NCBI GenBank assembly: GCA_002341185.1
Contig: DDNP01000028.1
Span: forward strand, 1-10,630
From: Candidatus Neomicrothrix sp. UBA2517
Lineage (GTDB): Bacteria > Actinomycetota > Acidimicrobiia > Acidimicrobiales > UBA8592
DNA: 10,630 nucleotides
Reading direction: 5' to 3'
Under the pieces are notes generated by a model. It saw only the letters and a list, made by a program, of their open reading frames with translations, did no database searches and was not told the DNA's origin. Both the position numbers and the translations under genes were made by a program. Shown here one piece after another: positions 1 to 7,212 of the stretch (the stretch's first letter is position 1; each line of letters opens with the position of its first letter).

Positions 1-323
1 GCTACCTCTGCGATTCCGCCCATGTGAACCGAGTGGTGGTTGCGCCCTGTAAGCAAGGAAGCTCTGGTAGGAGAGCATAGAGCTGTCGTGTGAAATTGGT
101 TATAAGAAATTCCAGTCTCAGCTATCTCTGATACTGCCGGCATATCAATAGGGCCACCGAAAGTAGAAGCGCTCCCAAATCCAACATCATCAAGCATAAT
201 TAAAAGTACATTGGGTGCACTATCTGGAGGCTGTTTCATTTCCAGAGGTACGGCAACCGAGTCCTCAATTAATTGCCCTATTTTTCCATGAAATTTTGGT
301 GAGGAGAAAGGTATTTGTGTCAT
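1..323 (-). CDS. Arylsulfatase (class I, formylglycine type), N-terminal part
   Basis: This is the first 107 codons of a sulfatase that continues beyond the left edge. The family hydrolyses sulfate esters to an alcohol or phenol plus sulfate. The sequence shows the early metal-binding segment NVLLIMLDDVGFG (residues 38-50, ligands D45 and D46) and the signature CSPTR at 83-87, where C83 would be oxidised to formylglycine, followed by LLTGRNHHSV (90-99). The FHTTALCSPTRA...GRNHHS pattern matches the large AtsA-like arylsulfatases common in actinobacteria. No signal peptide is visible, so a cytoplasmic enzyme is likely. The ATG at 323 overlaps the stop of the upstream gene as ATGA, and no Shine-Dalgarno is seen, so translational coupling is likely. 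A later Met at residue 29 is a less likely start. The formylglycine-generating enzyme is not in the window. The natural substrate cannot be told. Confidence 0.93.
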   Translation of the reverse strand, partial: MTQIPFSSPKFHGKIGQLIEDSVAVPLEMKQPPDSAPNVLLIMLDDVGFGSASTFGGPIDMPAVSEIAETGISYNQFHTTALCSPTRASLLTGRNHHSVHMGGIAEV

Positions 324-2068
324 TGAGTGAGTGAAGGGAGATCAAAATGTGATAGGAAGTTAGCTATTTCTCCGCTGTTGTTTGTGGTTGTAACGCTTGA
401 AATCAAACTATCCGACAAGGTTAAAGCACCAGAAAGCAAATCGGCCCATGTCTCAATGGATAAACGTATCGCAAGGTCAGCATCTTTTCCGTCAGTGGGG
501 ATAGCAACCTGATTTCGTATTAGTAACCCTGTAGTTTCTCCATCCTCAAACTCCCATCTAAGTTCTTGGCAAAAACCTATCGCTAGATCGGGATTTAATA
601 GAACTCTTAAGGCATGAACAGTTGAAGAAGGAGGATTTGCCAACACTACAGAGCGGGAGAACCTATGTCTACGATGCCGTTCAAGGTTCAGTAATCCCTC
701 TAATTCAAGAGCGTATGTGAGGCACCAGTTTCGTATATTTGCAGCTGTTGTCTTTTGGGCAACTGTTCGTAAACAATTAGCTAAAAGCTCAGAAGTTCTT
801 CCTATGTCGCCGTCAATATCCTCTTCAGAACTGCGGTGGTATTCCAAAAGAACGCTCGATAGCTCAATAGCCCATCGAAGGTCTCCATCCGCAAACGCTT
901 CATCAGCAATTGCTTGAGTTCTTGTAACACCCCCGAATCCATTCACGAGCTTTTCTGCCCGAGACGATGGGTTATCTGGAAATAATTTTGCTGGGTTCCC
1001 ATCAAACCAGCCTCGAAGCCCGTTATGTATCTGTCGAACATGGTGTTCTGCTAATCCATAGAACTGTCGTGTTAGATAGGATTCTTCCTCCGATCGTGGG
1101 AGTTGCACGAATTGGGTTAATTGCTCGAGATCCATCCCTTTATTAATTCCCCGAACTGTTTGATCCCAAAGAAATTGAATTCGATCTCGATACCTTGTGA
1201 TTTCATTTTCCACTAGATCAGTTCCTATTATTGGTGGCCCATGAGTCCCAATCACCACATCAGGAGAAAGAGAGAGAATATAATCAATACCTGTCAATAG
1301 AATGCGCGGATCTCGATACTCTTCGCCTCTAATTGCAAAAACATTGAAGAGTACTGGCCAAACTAAATTATTGACACAAACTCCCAAATTAGGAAACCAT
1401 ATTGTTATCGAATCATCTGCATCGGATGGAGCAGGTGACATATGAACTTCCAACCCAGCAATTTGAACACACATTGGTTCGGAAAAAGTTTCATTCGGTT
1501 CTATAAATCCAGATGTGAAAGGGGCATGTTCCGGATTTCTGTAAGCGAGACCGAGACCCACGTTGATGACGGAATCAATCCCAGAATCAGGAAGTGCAAT
1601 TCCAAATTGGTGAATTAAACCTCTTGAAGCAACCGCACTTAGCTCTGTGCCGTAACTCCTTCTATTTATAGTAATTCGTTCATGACCCCAGATCGGAATA
1701 TCGCCACGCTCTTCGTTTGAGAAAATTGCTTTCGTCCCAGCTACATAGTGGAAATGAGTATAAATAACTGCAGCAATAGGAGCTTGAGTCTCTTCGCGTA
1801 TTGCGACCAAAGCCTCGGTCATCTCCTCAATGCATTCACCAGTGTCAATGACAATCAGGCCTTCAGGTCCTTCAACGAATGTTTGGTTTGATAGACCATT
1901 GCCAACGAAGCACCAAACACCTTCAGCGACGTTCCATAGCCTTTTTTCAAGTCGTCTAGAGTGATCTACTAATTCAGCATTTCCGACCTGTCCCTTAGTG
2001 TCCTCAACAGTTTCGTTGCCAATAGTAAAACTGTCTTGAAGATACGGTTTTGGGTTACGCTCCATCAC
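320..2068 (-). CDS. Alkylsulfatase-like metallo-beta-lactamase protein with degenerate zinc motif
   Basis: The protein has the three-part layout of class III alkylsulfatases (SdsA1/BDS1 family): an MBL domain (about 45-285), the alkylsulfatase dimerisation domain (about 330-430, with YGLAEHHVRQIHNGLRGWFD and NGFGG), and a C-terminal SCP2-like domain (about 460-580). Family members cleave primary alkyl sulfates such as SDS. The zinc motif, normally HxHxDH, reads THFHYVAG at 104-111: H105 and H107 are kept, but the Asp-His pair is V109-A110. The later Glu-bearing segments are also altered (SDADD at 215-219, VCVNN at 230-234), while a late His (H276 in GTHGPP) remains. Activity as a two-zinc sulfatase is therefore doubtful, and a one-metal site or another role is possible. 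No signal peptide is evident, unlike secreted SdsA1. The start is GTG 2068 or the next codon ATG 2065, with AGGT 8-11 bases upstream. It lies 10 bases after the acyl-CoA synthetase and overlaps the arylsulfatase by 4 bases. Confidence 0.88.
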   Translation of the reverse strand: MMERNPKPYLQDSFTIGNETVEDTKGQVGNAELVDHSRRLEKRLWNVAEGVWCFVGNGLSNQTFVEGPEGLIVIDTGECIEEMTEALVAIREETQAPIAAVIYTHFHYVAGTKAIFSNEERGDIPIWGHERITINRRSYGTELSAVASRGLIHQFGIALPDSGIDSVINVGLGLAYRNPEHAPFTSGFIEPNETFSEPMCVQIAGLEVHMSPAPSDADDSITIWFPNLGVCVNNLVWPVLFNVFAIRGEEYRDPRILLTGIDYILSLSPDVVIGTHGPPIIGTDLVENEITRYRDRIQFLWDQTVRGINKGMDLEQLTQFVQLPRSEEESYLTRQFYGLAEHHVRQIHNGLRGWFDGNPAKLFPDNPSSRAEKLVNGFGGVTRTQAIADEAFADGDLRWAIELSSVLLEYHRSSEEDIDGDIGRTSELLANCLRTVAQKTTAANIRNWCLTYALELEGLLNLERHRRHRFSRSVVLANPPSSTVHALRVLLNPDLAIGFCQELRWEFEDGETTGLLIRNQVAIPTDGKDADLAIRLSIETWADLLSGALTLSDSLISSVTTTNNSGEIANFLSHFDLPSLTQ

Positions 2069-2078
2069 AAATGTTTAC

Positions 2079-3644
2079 CTAGATTTGCCTCTCATGACCT
2101 TCCCAATAGGGTTCGCGAAGTGTTCGTTTTAGGATTTTTCCAGTTCCTGTTCGAGGCAATTGATCAATAAAATCAACTGATTTTGGCCGCTTATATCCCG
2201 CCAATTTAGTATTGCACAACTGCAATATCTCCCGAACGAAATCCGCATCTCCTATGTAACCATTTGAACACTCTACGATTGCTTTGACTTCCTCTCCGAA
2301 CTCTTCATTTGGAACACCAATAACAGATACGTCCGCAACACCATCGTGTTCGGCTATCACAGCTTCAATTTCTGCCGGGTAGATGTTCACACCGCCAGAA
2401 ATTATCATGTCTATTTTTCTATCCGAAAGCCATAGATAGCCGTCCTCGTCAAGGAAACCAATATCACCAGTTGTAAATACTCCGGGCTCAAGATGTGCTT
2501 CCGCTGTCTTTTCTGGTGCTTTATGATATTCAAAATCTGTACCCATTAAATTTCTAAAATATAATGTTCCTGATGCATTGGGTTCAGTCAACCGGTTACC
2601 ATCATCATCAACAACAAGGACTTCTACAGTCTCTACTGGTTTGCCGACGGAACCTCCTTTATTTAACCAGTCATCCGCTCTTATTGTAGAGATAAATGCT
2701 CCTTCTGTTGAACCGTAATATTCATGTACCTTGGGGCCAAACCAATCAAGCATCGACCGTTTCCAAGCAGCTGGACATGGAGCAGCACCATGCCAAACCG
2801 CTTCTAGAGATTCTCCACTGAAGGCTTCTTTTACAGAATTAGGAGCATCCAGCATTCGTTTAAATTGAGTAGGCACTAAATGAATGTTAGTTATCTTTTC
2901 AGAGTCAATGAGTTCTACAGTTCCAGCCCCATCAAATTTGTGTCTCATTATTACCGAAGACCCGTTTATCATAGGCATAAAGGTGAAAGCCCACTGAGCA
3001 GAGTGATATACAGGGCCAACTAATAAAGATCTACCACCAGGAGGCACATAACTCGCCATGCTTGACCCGATAAGTTGCATAACCTCAGTTGGTATGGCCC
3101 CTCCACCAGATAATGCCCCTCTTACACCTTTTGGTCTTCCTGTCGTCCCAGAGGTATAGAACATCGGTCCTCCAAGTAACTGTTGGTCATTTGGTAAATC
3201 ATCGGTTGCCGAAGTTGAGAGAAATTCTTCGTAGTCAGTTAAGCCTTCAGTTGCCTTTCCAACTACAAGCGTGAGTTGAACATCTTGTGCCCGGTTATCA
3301 GCAAGCGCTTCAATCGCAACATCTGAGAAACGATCTCCAACTAGTAGCAGTTTGACATCAGCATCTTCAATAACATACGCCAGCTCGTCGGCAACCCAGT
3401 GCCAGTTGACAGGAACATAGGTAACTCCGAGGTGGGCAGATGCTTGAAAAATTTCAAAACATTCCCTTCTGTTGCCCATCATCATCGCTATCGTGTCCCC
3501 AGGCCCTATACCGGAGTCCTTCAAACCGTTGATCAAACGTCGCACTCTTTCGTCAAATTGACTCCAAGTAGTTGAGCCGAATTCGTCAGCGATCGCTACT
3601 TCATCGCCTTTATCCGTGACAATATCATCAAGCAATTTTGGCAT
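2079..3644 (-). CDS. Acyl-CoA synthetase (AMP-forming, FadD-like)
   Basis: This is a full-length, 521-residue member of the ANL adenylating superfamily, which activates a carboxylic acid through an acyl-AMP and transfers it to CoA. All core motifs are present: the phosphate-binding loop YTSGTTGRPKG (163-173), YYGSTEG (309-315), TTGDIGF (391-397), the hinge region SDRK (407-410) followed by GGVNIYPAEIE (417-427), and the catalytic lysine K503 in TGTGK near the C-terminus. There are no membrane segments, so it is cytoplasmic. Substrate specificity cannot be read from sequence; a fatty acid or other hydrophobic carboxylate is the usual case. The ATG is preceded closely by a G-rich Shine-Dalgarno (AAGGGGGG, 3647-3654). 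Next to two sulfatase-type genes it may activate an acid formed after desulfation and oxidation of the released alcohol, but this is inference. Confidence 0.93.
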   Translation of the reverse strand: MPKLLDDIVTDKGDEVAIADEFGSTTWSQFDERVRRLINGLKDSGIGPGDTIAMMMGNRRECFEIFQASAHLGVTYVPVNWHWVADELAYVIEDADVKLLLVGDRFSDVAIEALADNRAQDVQLTLVVGKATEGLTDYEEFLSTSATDDLPNDQQLLGGPMFYTSGTTGRPKGVRGALSGGGAIPTEVMQLIGSSMASYVPPGGRSLLVGPVYHSAQWAFTFMPMINGSSVIMRHKFDGAGTVELIDSEKITNIHLVPTQFKRMLDAPNSVKEAFSGESLEAVWHGAAPCPAAWKRSMLDWFGPKVHEYYGSTEGAFISTIRADDWLNKGGSVGKPVETVEVLVVDDDGNRLTEPNASGTLYFRNLMGTDFEYHKAPEKTAEAHLEPGVFTTGDIGFLDEDGYLWLSDRKIDMIISGGVNIYPAEIEAVIAEHDGVADVSVIGVPNEEFGEEVKAIVECSNGYIGDADFVREILQLCNTKLAGYKRPKSVDFIDQLPRTGTGKILKRTLREPYWEGHERQI

Positions 3645-3706
3645 GTCCCCCCTTACAATTTTCTAATTAAAGAATACTCGCGCTTCATGTTCAAGCACAA
3701 TGCCCG

Positions 3707-4561
3707 CTAACTAGTTTTGGCCTTAGCCAAGAGCTCTCGCATCCCCTTCATCCCCAATTCGGCAGCCGATTCAATTGGCATAGCCCAAAGATCTGTCGAA
3801 GGTATTTCAAGCCCGATAGGGGCTTGACAGTCAATCTCTAGAATGGTTTTCATCATTGCTACTAATTGGAATTCTCCTTTTCCTGGAGGAACTCTTGTAC
3901 TTAGAGTATCTGTGTAATAGTCGTCAAATGTTTTCTGAAGTGGTCCATCATTCCATTGTGTCGCAAATATTTTCCCTTCAGGGATTCTTCTAATATCGGC
4001 AATTTGGTTAGTTGATCGTGTTAAGTGCCAACTATCAAAACAGATTCCACCGTTCTCCCTGTCAGCTCTTTCTATAATTTCTATGGCGACACTAAAATCT
4101 TTTATATTAGTCATTTCCGGAACTGGTTCGAGGCCTACAAGAAGACCATATTCAGATGCTCGATCGCATAAGCTACCAAAACCCTCAGCGGCTTCTTCAA
4201 TTGTTCCTGTGTAATCTCCAATTACTTGAACATAGCGACATTGAAACCTCTTAGCTATCTCCCAAACCATGTTCTCCTGGGATAAGCACTTTTCGGAGGG
4301 TGCTGATGGAGATGCCCAGCCTCTTAGAGTCTCAATATTCGCTAGTGCAATGCCGCATTCATCCAAAACTTGCTCAAGCTCTTCGATTTGGACTGGATTC
4401 TCTGACAATTTGATCCAAGCCCCTAAATGCATTCCTACTCCACTAAACCCAACTGCACTGGCAGCTCTAACTCTTGCAATCATCGAGTCTTGAGGGCCCC
4501 TGCAGAAGTAATCCCAAATAAAGTCCTGAGGACCGAGCTTTTTTGCGTCCTTAATTGCCAT
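3707..4561 (-). CDS. Sugar phosphate isomerase/epimerase-like TIM-barrel protein
   Basis: This 284-residue protein fits the xylose isomerase-like TIM barrel superfamily (AP_endonuc_2 fold), which includes hydroxypyruvate isomerases, ketose epimerases and inosose dehydratases. Candidate metal and acid-base residues sit at strand ends as expected: E145 in GLEPVPE, D176 and H179 in CFDSWHL, Q202/N204/D205 in QWNDGP, and E252 in GLEIP. Together they suggest a divalent-metal sugar or polyol enzyme in the cytoplasm. The exact reaction cannot be assigned. The gene lies 62 bases upstream of the acyl-CoA synthetase on the same strand and 74 bases downstream of the flavodoxin-like gene. Its ATG has no clear Shine-Dalgarno and no TANNNT at the leaderless distance, so its translation start is the least well supported of the minus-strand genes, although the N-terminus covers the first barrel strand. 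Confidence 0.82.
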   Translation of the reverse strand: MAIKDAKKLGPQDFIWDYFCRGPQDSMIARVRAASAVGFSGVGMHLGAWIKLSENPVQIEELEQVLDECGIALANIETLRGWASPSAPSEKCLSQENMVWEIAKRFQCRYVQVIGDYTGTIEEAAEGFGSLCDRASEYGLLVGLEPVPEMTNIKDFSVAIEIIERADRENGGICFDSWHLTRSTNQIADIRRIPEGKIFATQWNDGPLQKTFDDYYTDTLSTRVPPGKGEFQLVAMMKTILEIDCQAPIGLEIPSTDLWAMPIESAAELGMKGMRELLAKAKTS

Positions 4562-4635
4562 AGTTTGTAAGGGTTTCGCTCGCTAGTCTTTGATGAAATG
4601 GTTCATTGCGGTCTTTTATTATGAGCATTGTGTTT

Positions 4636-5076
4636 TCAGTCTAGGGTGATTAGCTGCAAGGAATTCTCTACAAAGAGGTCAATGTCATCTTGAATATCCT
4701 TTTTGAATGGCCCTCGGACTTTAAATCCTGCTGAGGCGACAATATTTGCAGAGCGGCCATTAGCCCATTCATTCAACCCGGTTAATGATTTTTCTGGACT
4801 GATCTCGTATGTAACGAATAAAGCGACATCTTTATGAGCGATATCACGCAATGTATTTAGCTTGCTTAGTTGACCAGGTCGAGAACCTAAACCAAAGAGT
4901 CCATCAGTCCAAGTCCCAACAACTATTAGATCTGAGTTAAGAACGAATTGAGCATCATAATTTGTTATGGGGTACACCCCGACTGCTGAGCCTTTGCTTT
5001 GGAAATTAGTGCCCAAGGCTTCGGCTAGTTTTTCTGTTCCCCCTCGCAAGGACTGATAAAGGATTGCTACTTTCAA
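4636..5076 (-). CDS. Flavodoxin-like protein
   Basis: This small 146-residue protein has a flavodoxin-like fold. Strand 1 and the phosphate loop read AILYQSLRGGTEKLA (4-18). The S9-L-R-G-G-T14 core resembles the T-x-T-G-x-T FMN-phosphate loop, but R11 stands where Thr is usual. A second flavin-contact segment, VVGTWTDGLFGLG (52-64), resembles the W/G-rich loop of flavodoxins. It probably binds FMN and carries electrons or acts as a small reductase partner, but the partner is unknown. No membrane segment or signal peptide is present. The start is TTG at 5076, supported by GGAG five bases upstream (5082-5085) and by the fit to flavodoxin strand 1; the nearby ATG is out of frame. The gene sits 78 bases after SurE and 74 bases before the TIM-barrel gene, so transcription with either is possible. 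Confidence 0.75.
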   Translation of the reverse strand: MKVAILYQSLRGGTEKLAEALGTNFQSKGSAVGVYPITNYDAQFVLNSDLIVVGTWTDGLFGLGSRPGQLSKLNTLRDIAHKDVALFVTYEISPEKSLTGLNEWANGRSANIVASAGFKVRGPFKKDIQDDIDLFVENSLQLITLD

Positions 5077-5081
5077 CGTTG

Positions 5082-5085
5082 CTCC
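5082..5085 (-). promoter_or_regulatory. Shine-Dalgarno supporting a TTG start (flavodoxin-like gene)
   Basis: GGAG on the minus strand lies five bases before TTG 5076. It decides in favour of the rare TTG start, because the only nearby ATG overlaps this site in another frame and meets a stop after a few codons. Confidence 0.6.
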
Positions 5086-5154
5086 ATTCTTTGATCAGAC
5101 AATATCACTATGTCCAAGATTGCACTAACACAAATTCTTCCTCAACAGAAAAGC

Positions 5155-5982
5155 TTAAATTCTGAAAGCGGAATCTAAACGATTCTCCACAGAACTTTCA
5201 GCTGGGGGGGCTTGAGACATCAGTCGGCTTAGCCAAGAAATTGAAACGTAACCGTTAGCTACTGCTCCAACGTCGTCGTTTATTGAAGAAGGGGGTATTC
5301 TTTCACCCCACTTTAGTTTGAGGTGAAAGGAATCTTCGTACCCTATTTTAGGTTCAATATCTACCTCCGTCATTTGGCGAATGAGGTCTGTTCCAACAGT
5401 GGTTTCTTTCCACCCGTTCATCTCGGATACCTCAAGATTAGGAACGTTGATATTTAGCACAGATGCCTCCAGCGGAAGATTTGAGCATAGTTCTTCTACT
5501 GCCAGGGCCGTTATTTCAGCGGCACTGTGCCATTTTTGATTGCGTAACATTTCATCAATTCCTTGGCCCATGTATCCACCCTCGTCTACAGCTTGGCTAA
5601 TAGCAACACCGTTTATGCCTCCATTTCTTGCCGTCAGGCAAGCACCTATCGTCCCAGAATGGTAAACCGAGCGACCTACGTTGGCTCCAGGGTTTATCCC
5701 AGAAACTACAAGATCAAATGGGTCTCCAAATACACCTAATCTTGCAAACATAACGCATAAAGCAGGAGGGCCAGTTATTGACCATGCTTCGTCAATTCCT
5801 TCAATGCTTTCCTTCCGGAGTTCGGGGCGAATCAGGTGCAATGCTCCGAAACTAGAAGAGGCTCCGGAATACTCTGTGTCTGGAGCTCCGACAACAACTT
5901 CTCCGAAAGGAAGCATAGCTCTGGCAAGTACATGAAGGCCTAAAGAATCAATTCCATCATCATTTGTTACAAATATTCGCAT
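5155..5982 (-). CDS. surE: 5'/3'-nucleotidase SurE
   Basis: SurE is a metal-dependent nucleoside monophosphate phosphatase, known in other bacteria for dephosphorylating 5'- and 3'-nucleotides and for stationary-phase and stress survival. The N-terminus MRIFVTNDDGID supplies the metal ligands D8 and D9, S39 lies in EYSGASSS, and N97 lies in VSGINPGANVG (93-103), followed by YHSGTIGACLTA (107-118). All four expected ligands are present, and 275 residues is close to the usual 250-265 with a slightly long C-terminal tail. The ATG at 5982 gives the canonical N-terminus. It has no properly spaced Shine-Dalgarno (AAGG touches the ATG), but TATGGT lies exactly six bases before it, which suggests a leaderless mRNA. 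A run of seven C residues in the C-terminal tail (plus-strand positions 5204-5210) does not break the frame. The gene is divergent from the arfB-like gene and heads the leftward group. Confidence 0.95.
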   Translation of the reverse strand: MRIFVTNDDGIDSLGLHVLARAMLPFGEVVVGAPDTEYSGASSSFGALHLIRPELRKESIEGIDEAWSITGPPALCVMFARLGVFGDPFDLVVSGINPGANVGRSVYHSGTIGACLTARNGGINGVAISQAVDEGGYMGQGIDEMLRNQKWHSAAEITALAVEELCSNLPLEASVLNINVPNLEVSEMNGWKETTVGTDLIRQMTEVDIEPKIGYEDSFHLKLKWGERIPPSSINDDVGAVANGYVSISWLSRLMSQAPPAESSVENRLDSAFRI

Positions 5983-5988
5983 CCTTTG

Positions 5989-5994
5989 ACCATA
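5989..5994 (-). promoter_or_regulatory. Predicted -10 element for leaderless surE mRNA
   Basis: TATGGT (TANNNT class) on the minus strand is followed by exactly six bases and the surE ATG, so transcription would begin at the start codon. No convincing -35 is seen, which is common for actinobacterial promoters. The same geometry occurs before two other genes in the window. Confidence 0.5.
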
Positions 5995-6088
5995 CTTCGT
6001 CTTCGAAGCCCTACTTGTGAATGTGGATGAATATGATTACAAATTTTCATGAATAAACGTATGTTCTCAATTTGGGTATGTGCTGCTC

Positions 6089-6094
6089 TATTCT
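6089..6094 (+). promoter_or_regulatory. Predicted -10 element for leaderless arfB-like mRNA
   Basis: TATTCT (TANNNT class) ends six bases before ATG 6101, which places the transcription start on the start codon. There is no Shine-Dalgarno before this ATG. The arrangement argues against the upstream in-frame GTG at 6080, which would lie upstream of the predicted transcript start. Confidence 0.5.
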
Positions 6095-6100
6095 GTACAT

Positions 6101-6499
6101 ATGAAGCGAAGGTTACCAGTGATAAACCAGAATGAAATTTCATTTCGGTACTCAAGATCTGGAGGTCCTGGCGGGCAACACTCTAATAAAGTAAACACTC
6201 GCGTTGAACTAATTTGGAATATCTCTGAGAGTGCTTCTATATCAGAAGCTAATAAGAAACTGCTACTTAGCCGCCTCGGCCCAAGAGTGAGAATAGTTGT
6301 GTCACAATATCGTTCTCAAAGGCGGAATAAGGATTTAGCTTTGGAGAGGCTGATGTCTGTTGTTGAGAAGAATCTTAGAACAGACCCTAAAAGGATTGCT
6401 TCTAAACCAAGCGCATCAGCAAAGAGAAAGCGTATAGAACAGAAAAAAAAGAGAGGAGAGTTAAAACGCCAACGTAATTCTGCAAATTACCTTGACTAG
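6101..6499 (+). CDS. arfB: ArfB-like peptidyl-tRNA hydrolase (ribosome rescue)
   Basis: This 132-residue protein is a class-I release-factor-like hydrolase of the ArfB/YaeJ/ICT1 group. It rescues ribosomes stalled on mRNAs without a stop codon by hydrolysing peptidyl-tRNA with its GGQ loop. The motif SGGPGGQHSNKVNT is at 20-33 with GGQ at 24-26. The codon-recognition domain of true release factors is absent. The C-terminal tail from about 100 to 126 is strongly basic (KRKRIEQKKKRGELKRQR), as expected for the tail that enters the empty mRNA channel. Length is close to the 140 residues of E. coli ArfB. ATG 6101 is chosen over GTG 6080 because a TANNNT element is placed for leaderless initiation at 6101. 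The gene is divergent from surE and convergent with the SGNH gene, with two bases between stops. Confidence 0.93.
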   Translation: MKRRLPVINQNEISFRYSRSGGPGGQHSNKVNTRVELIWNISESASISEANKKLLLSRLGPRVRIVVSQYRSQRRNKDLALERLMSVVEKNLRTDPKRIASKPSASAKRKRIEQKKKRGELKRQRNSANYLD

Positions 6500-6504
6500 A
6501 TCTA
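6497..6504. other. Palindromic shared stop region TAGATCTA
   Basis: The arfB stop (TAG on +) and the SGNH hydrolase stop (TAG on -) are two bases apart and form the perfect 8-base palindrome TAGATCTA. There is no room for a separate terminator between the two convergent genes, and no GC-rich hairpin with a T-run is visible here. Confidence 0.7.
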
Positions 6505-7194
6505 TAGCGGGAGATGCCTAACGAAACTATCCCAAAGGTTATTAGCTATATATTTGTAGGCTTCGTCATTAGGGTGAAATCGATCTTCTGCCCACATTCC
6601 TTCACCTGTTGGCCAATTCCATGCATTAAATAAGTGAATCCCTTTAATAGGAGCGAGGTTATTAATTGCTGACGAGACTATTGCGCGTTTTCCTCTTTGT
6701 GCTGTTGAAACCTTGCTTAGGAAACTGCCGTGCGGAAGAGAATCAATTGCGCTTTTTGCATCACTTAGAATCTCACGCGTATCTCTTCGCCACATTAGGT
6801 CGTTGCTACCAATAATTGCGGAAGTGAGCGAAGGTTTGAGTTCGTAGTCACTTATTATCGGGACTTGCTTGTTGACAATATCAAGGAATCGTCCTCCGCT
6901 CATTGATAGATTAATAAGTCTCCAATCTTGCCCGGTTCGTGTTTTTAATCGATCAAGGACAATCCGAACATAGCTGGTTTCTGGTTTGGAGGAACCAATA
7001 CCTTGTGTAACTGAGTCGCCCAAAGCAATCCATAGCGGACCATCCCCAGATAAATTCATCTCATTCCATTCATCCCAAAAAACAGCTCTTGGCTCAACTG
7101 TGGCATTTACTGTTGCGATGCCTGAAGAGAAATGACCCGCAATCTTTGATAGATCAATCGATCTCTTTTTTCTGCGCAAATGAGGGAGTTGCAT
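6502..7194 (-). CDS. SGNH/GDSL hydrolase (esterase/lipase-like)
   Basis: This 230-residue protein has all the SGNH blocks: GDSVTQG (59-65, catalytic S61), SMSGG (97-101, oxyanion Gly), IGSNDL (128-133, oxyanion N131) and DRFHPND (204-210, with D204 and H207 completing the triad). Enzymes of this superfamily hydrolyse acyl or acetyl esters of lipids, carbohydrates or thioesters; the substrate here is not readable. The first 50 residues before the catalytic block are basic then polar, without a cleavable signal peptide, so it is probably cytoplasmic. It follows the amidohydrolase by 18 bases on the same strand and probably shares its mRNA. No clear Shine-Dalgarno precedes the ATG. It converges with the arfB-like gene. 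Confidence 0.9.
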   Translation of the reverse strand: MQLPHLRRKKRSIDLSKIAGHFSSGIATVNATVEPRAVFWDEWNEMNLSGDGPLWIALGDSVTQGIGSSKPETSYVRIVLDRLKTRTGQDWRLINLSMSGGRFLDIVNKQVPIISDYELKPSLTSAIIGSNDLMWRRDTREILSDAKSAIDSLPHGSFLSKVSTAQRGKRAIVSSAINNLAPIKGIHLFNAWNWPTGEGMWAEDRFHPNDEAYKYIANNLWDSFVRHLPL

Positions 7195-7212
7195 GAGCTA
7201 ATCAGTGGTTTG

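Noticed and set aside
3089..3274. Plus-strand open frame inside the acyl-CoA synthetase gene, and similar ones within other genes
   Set aside because: These frames lie opposite strongly conserved domain-coding regions and have no recognisable protein features.
4591..4606. Short inverted repeat ATGAA...TTCAT between the flavodoxin-like and TIM-barrel genes as a terminator
   Set aside because: The arms are only five bases, AT-rich and without a T-run, so it is too weak to call.
5086..5154. Possible promoter (TATTGT -10-like) upstream of the flavodoxin-like gene
   Set aside because: No matching -35 at a standard distance, and such hexamers are frequent in AT-rich intergenic DNA.
5204..5210. 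Seven-G run as a possible frameshift or phase-variable tract in surE
   Set aside because: The frame stays open to a normal C-terminus and the run lies in a non-conserved tail, so there is no sign that the gene is broken.
6080..6100. GTG at 6080 as an upstream start for the arfB-like gene
   Set aside because: It has no Shine-Dalgarno, adds seven residues with no family support, and would place the TATTCT -10 candidate inside the gene. ATG 6101 fits leaderless initiation.
5967..6155. Minus-strand open frame overlapping the surE start and the arfB start
   Set aside because: No recognisable domain; it overlaps the two well-supported genes and covers the divergent promoter region. It is most simply a chance reading frame.
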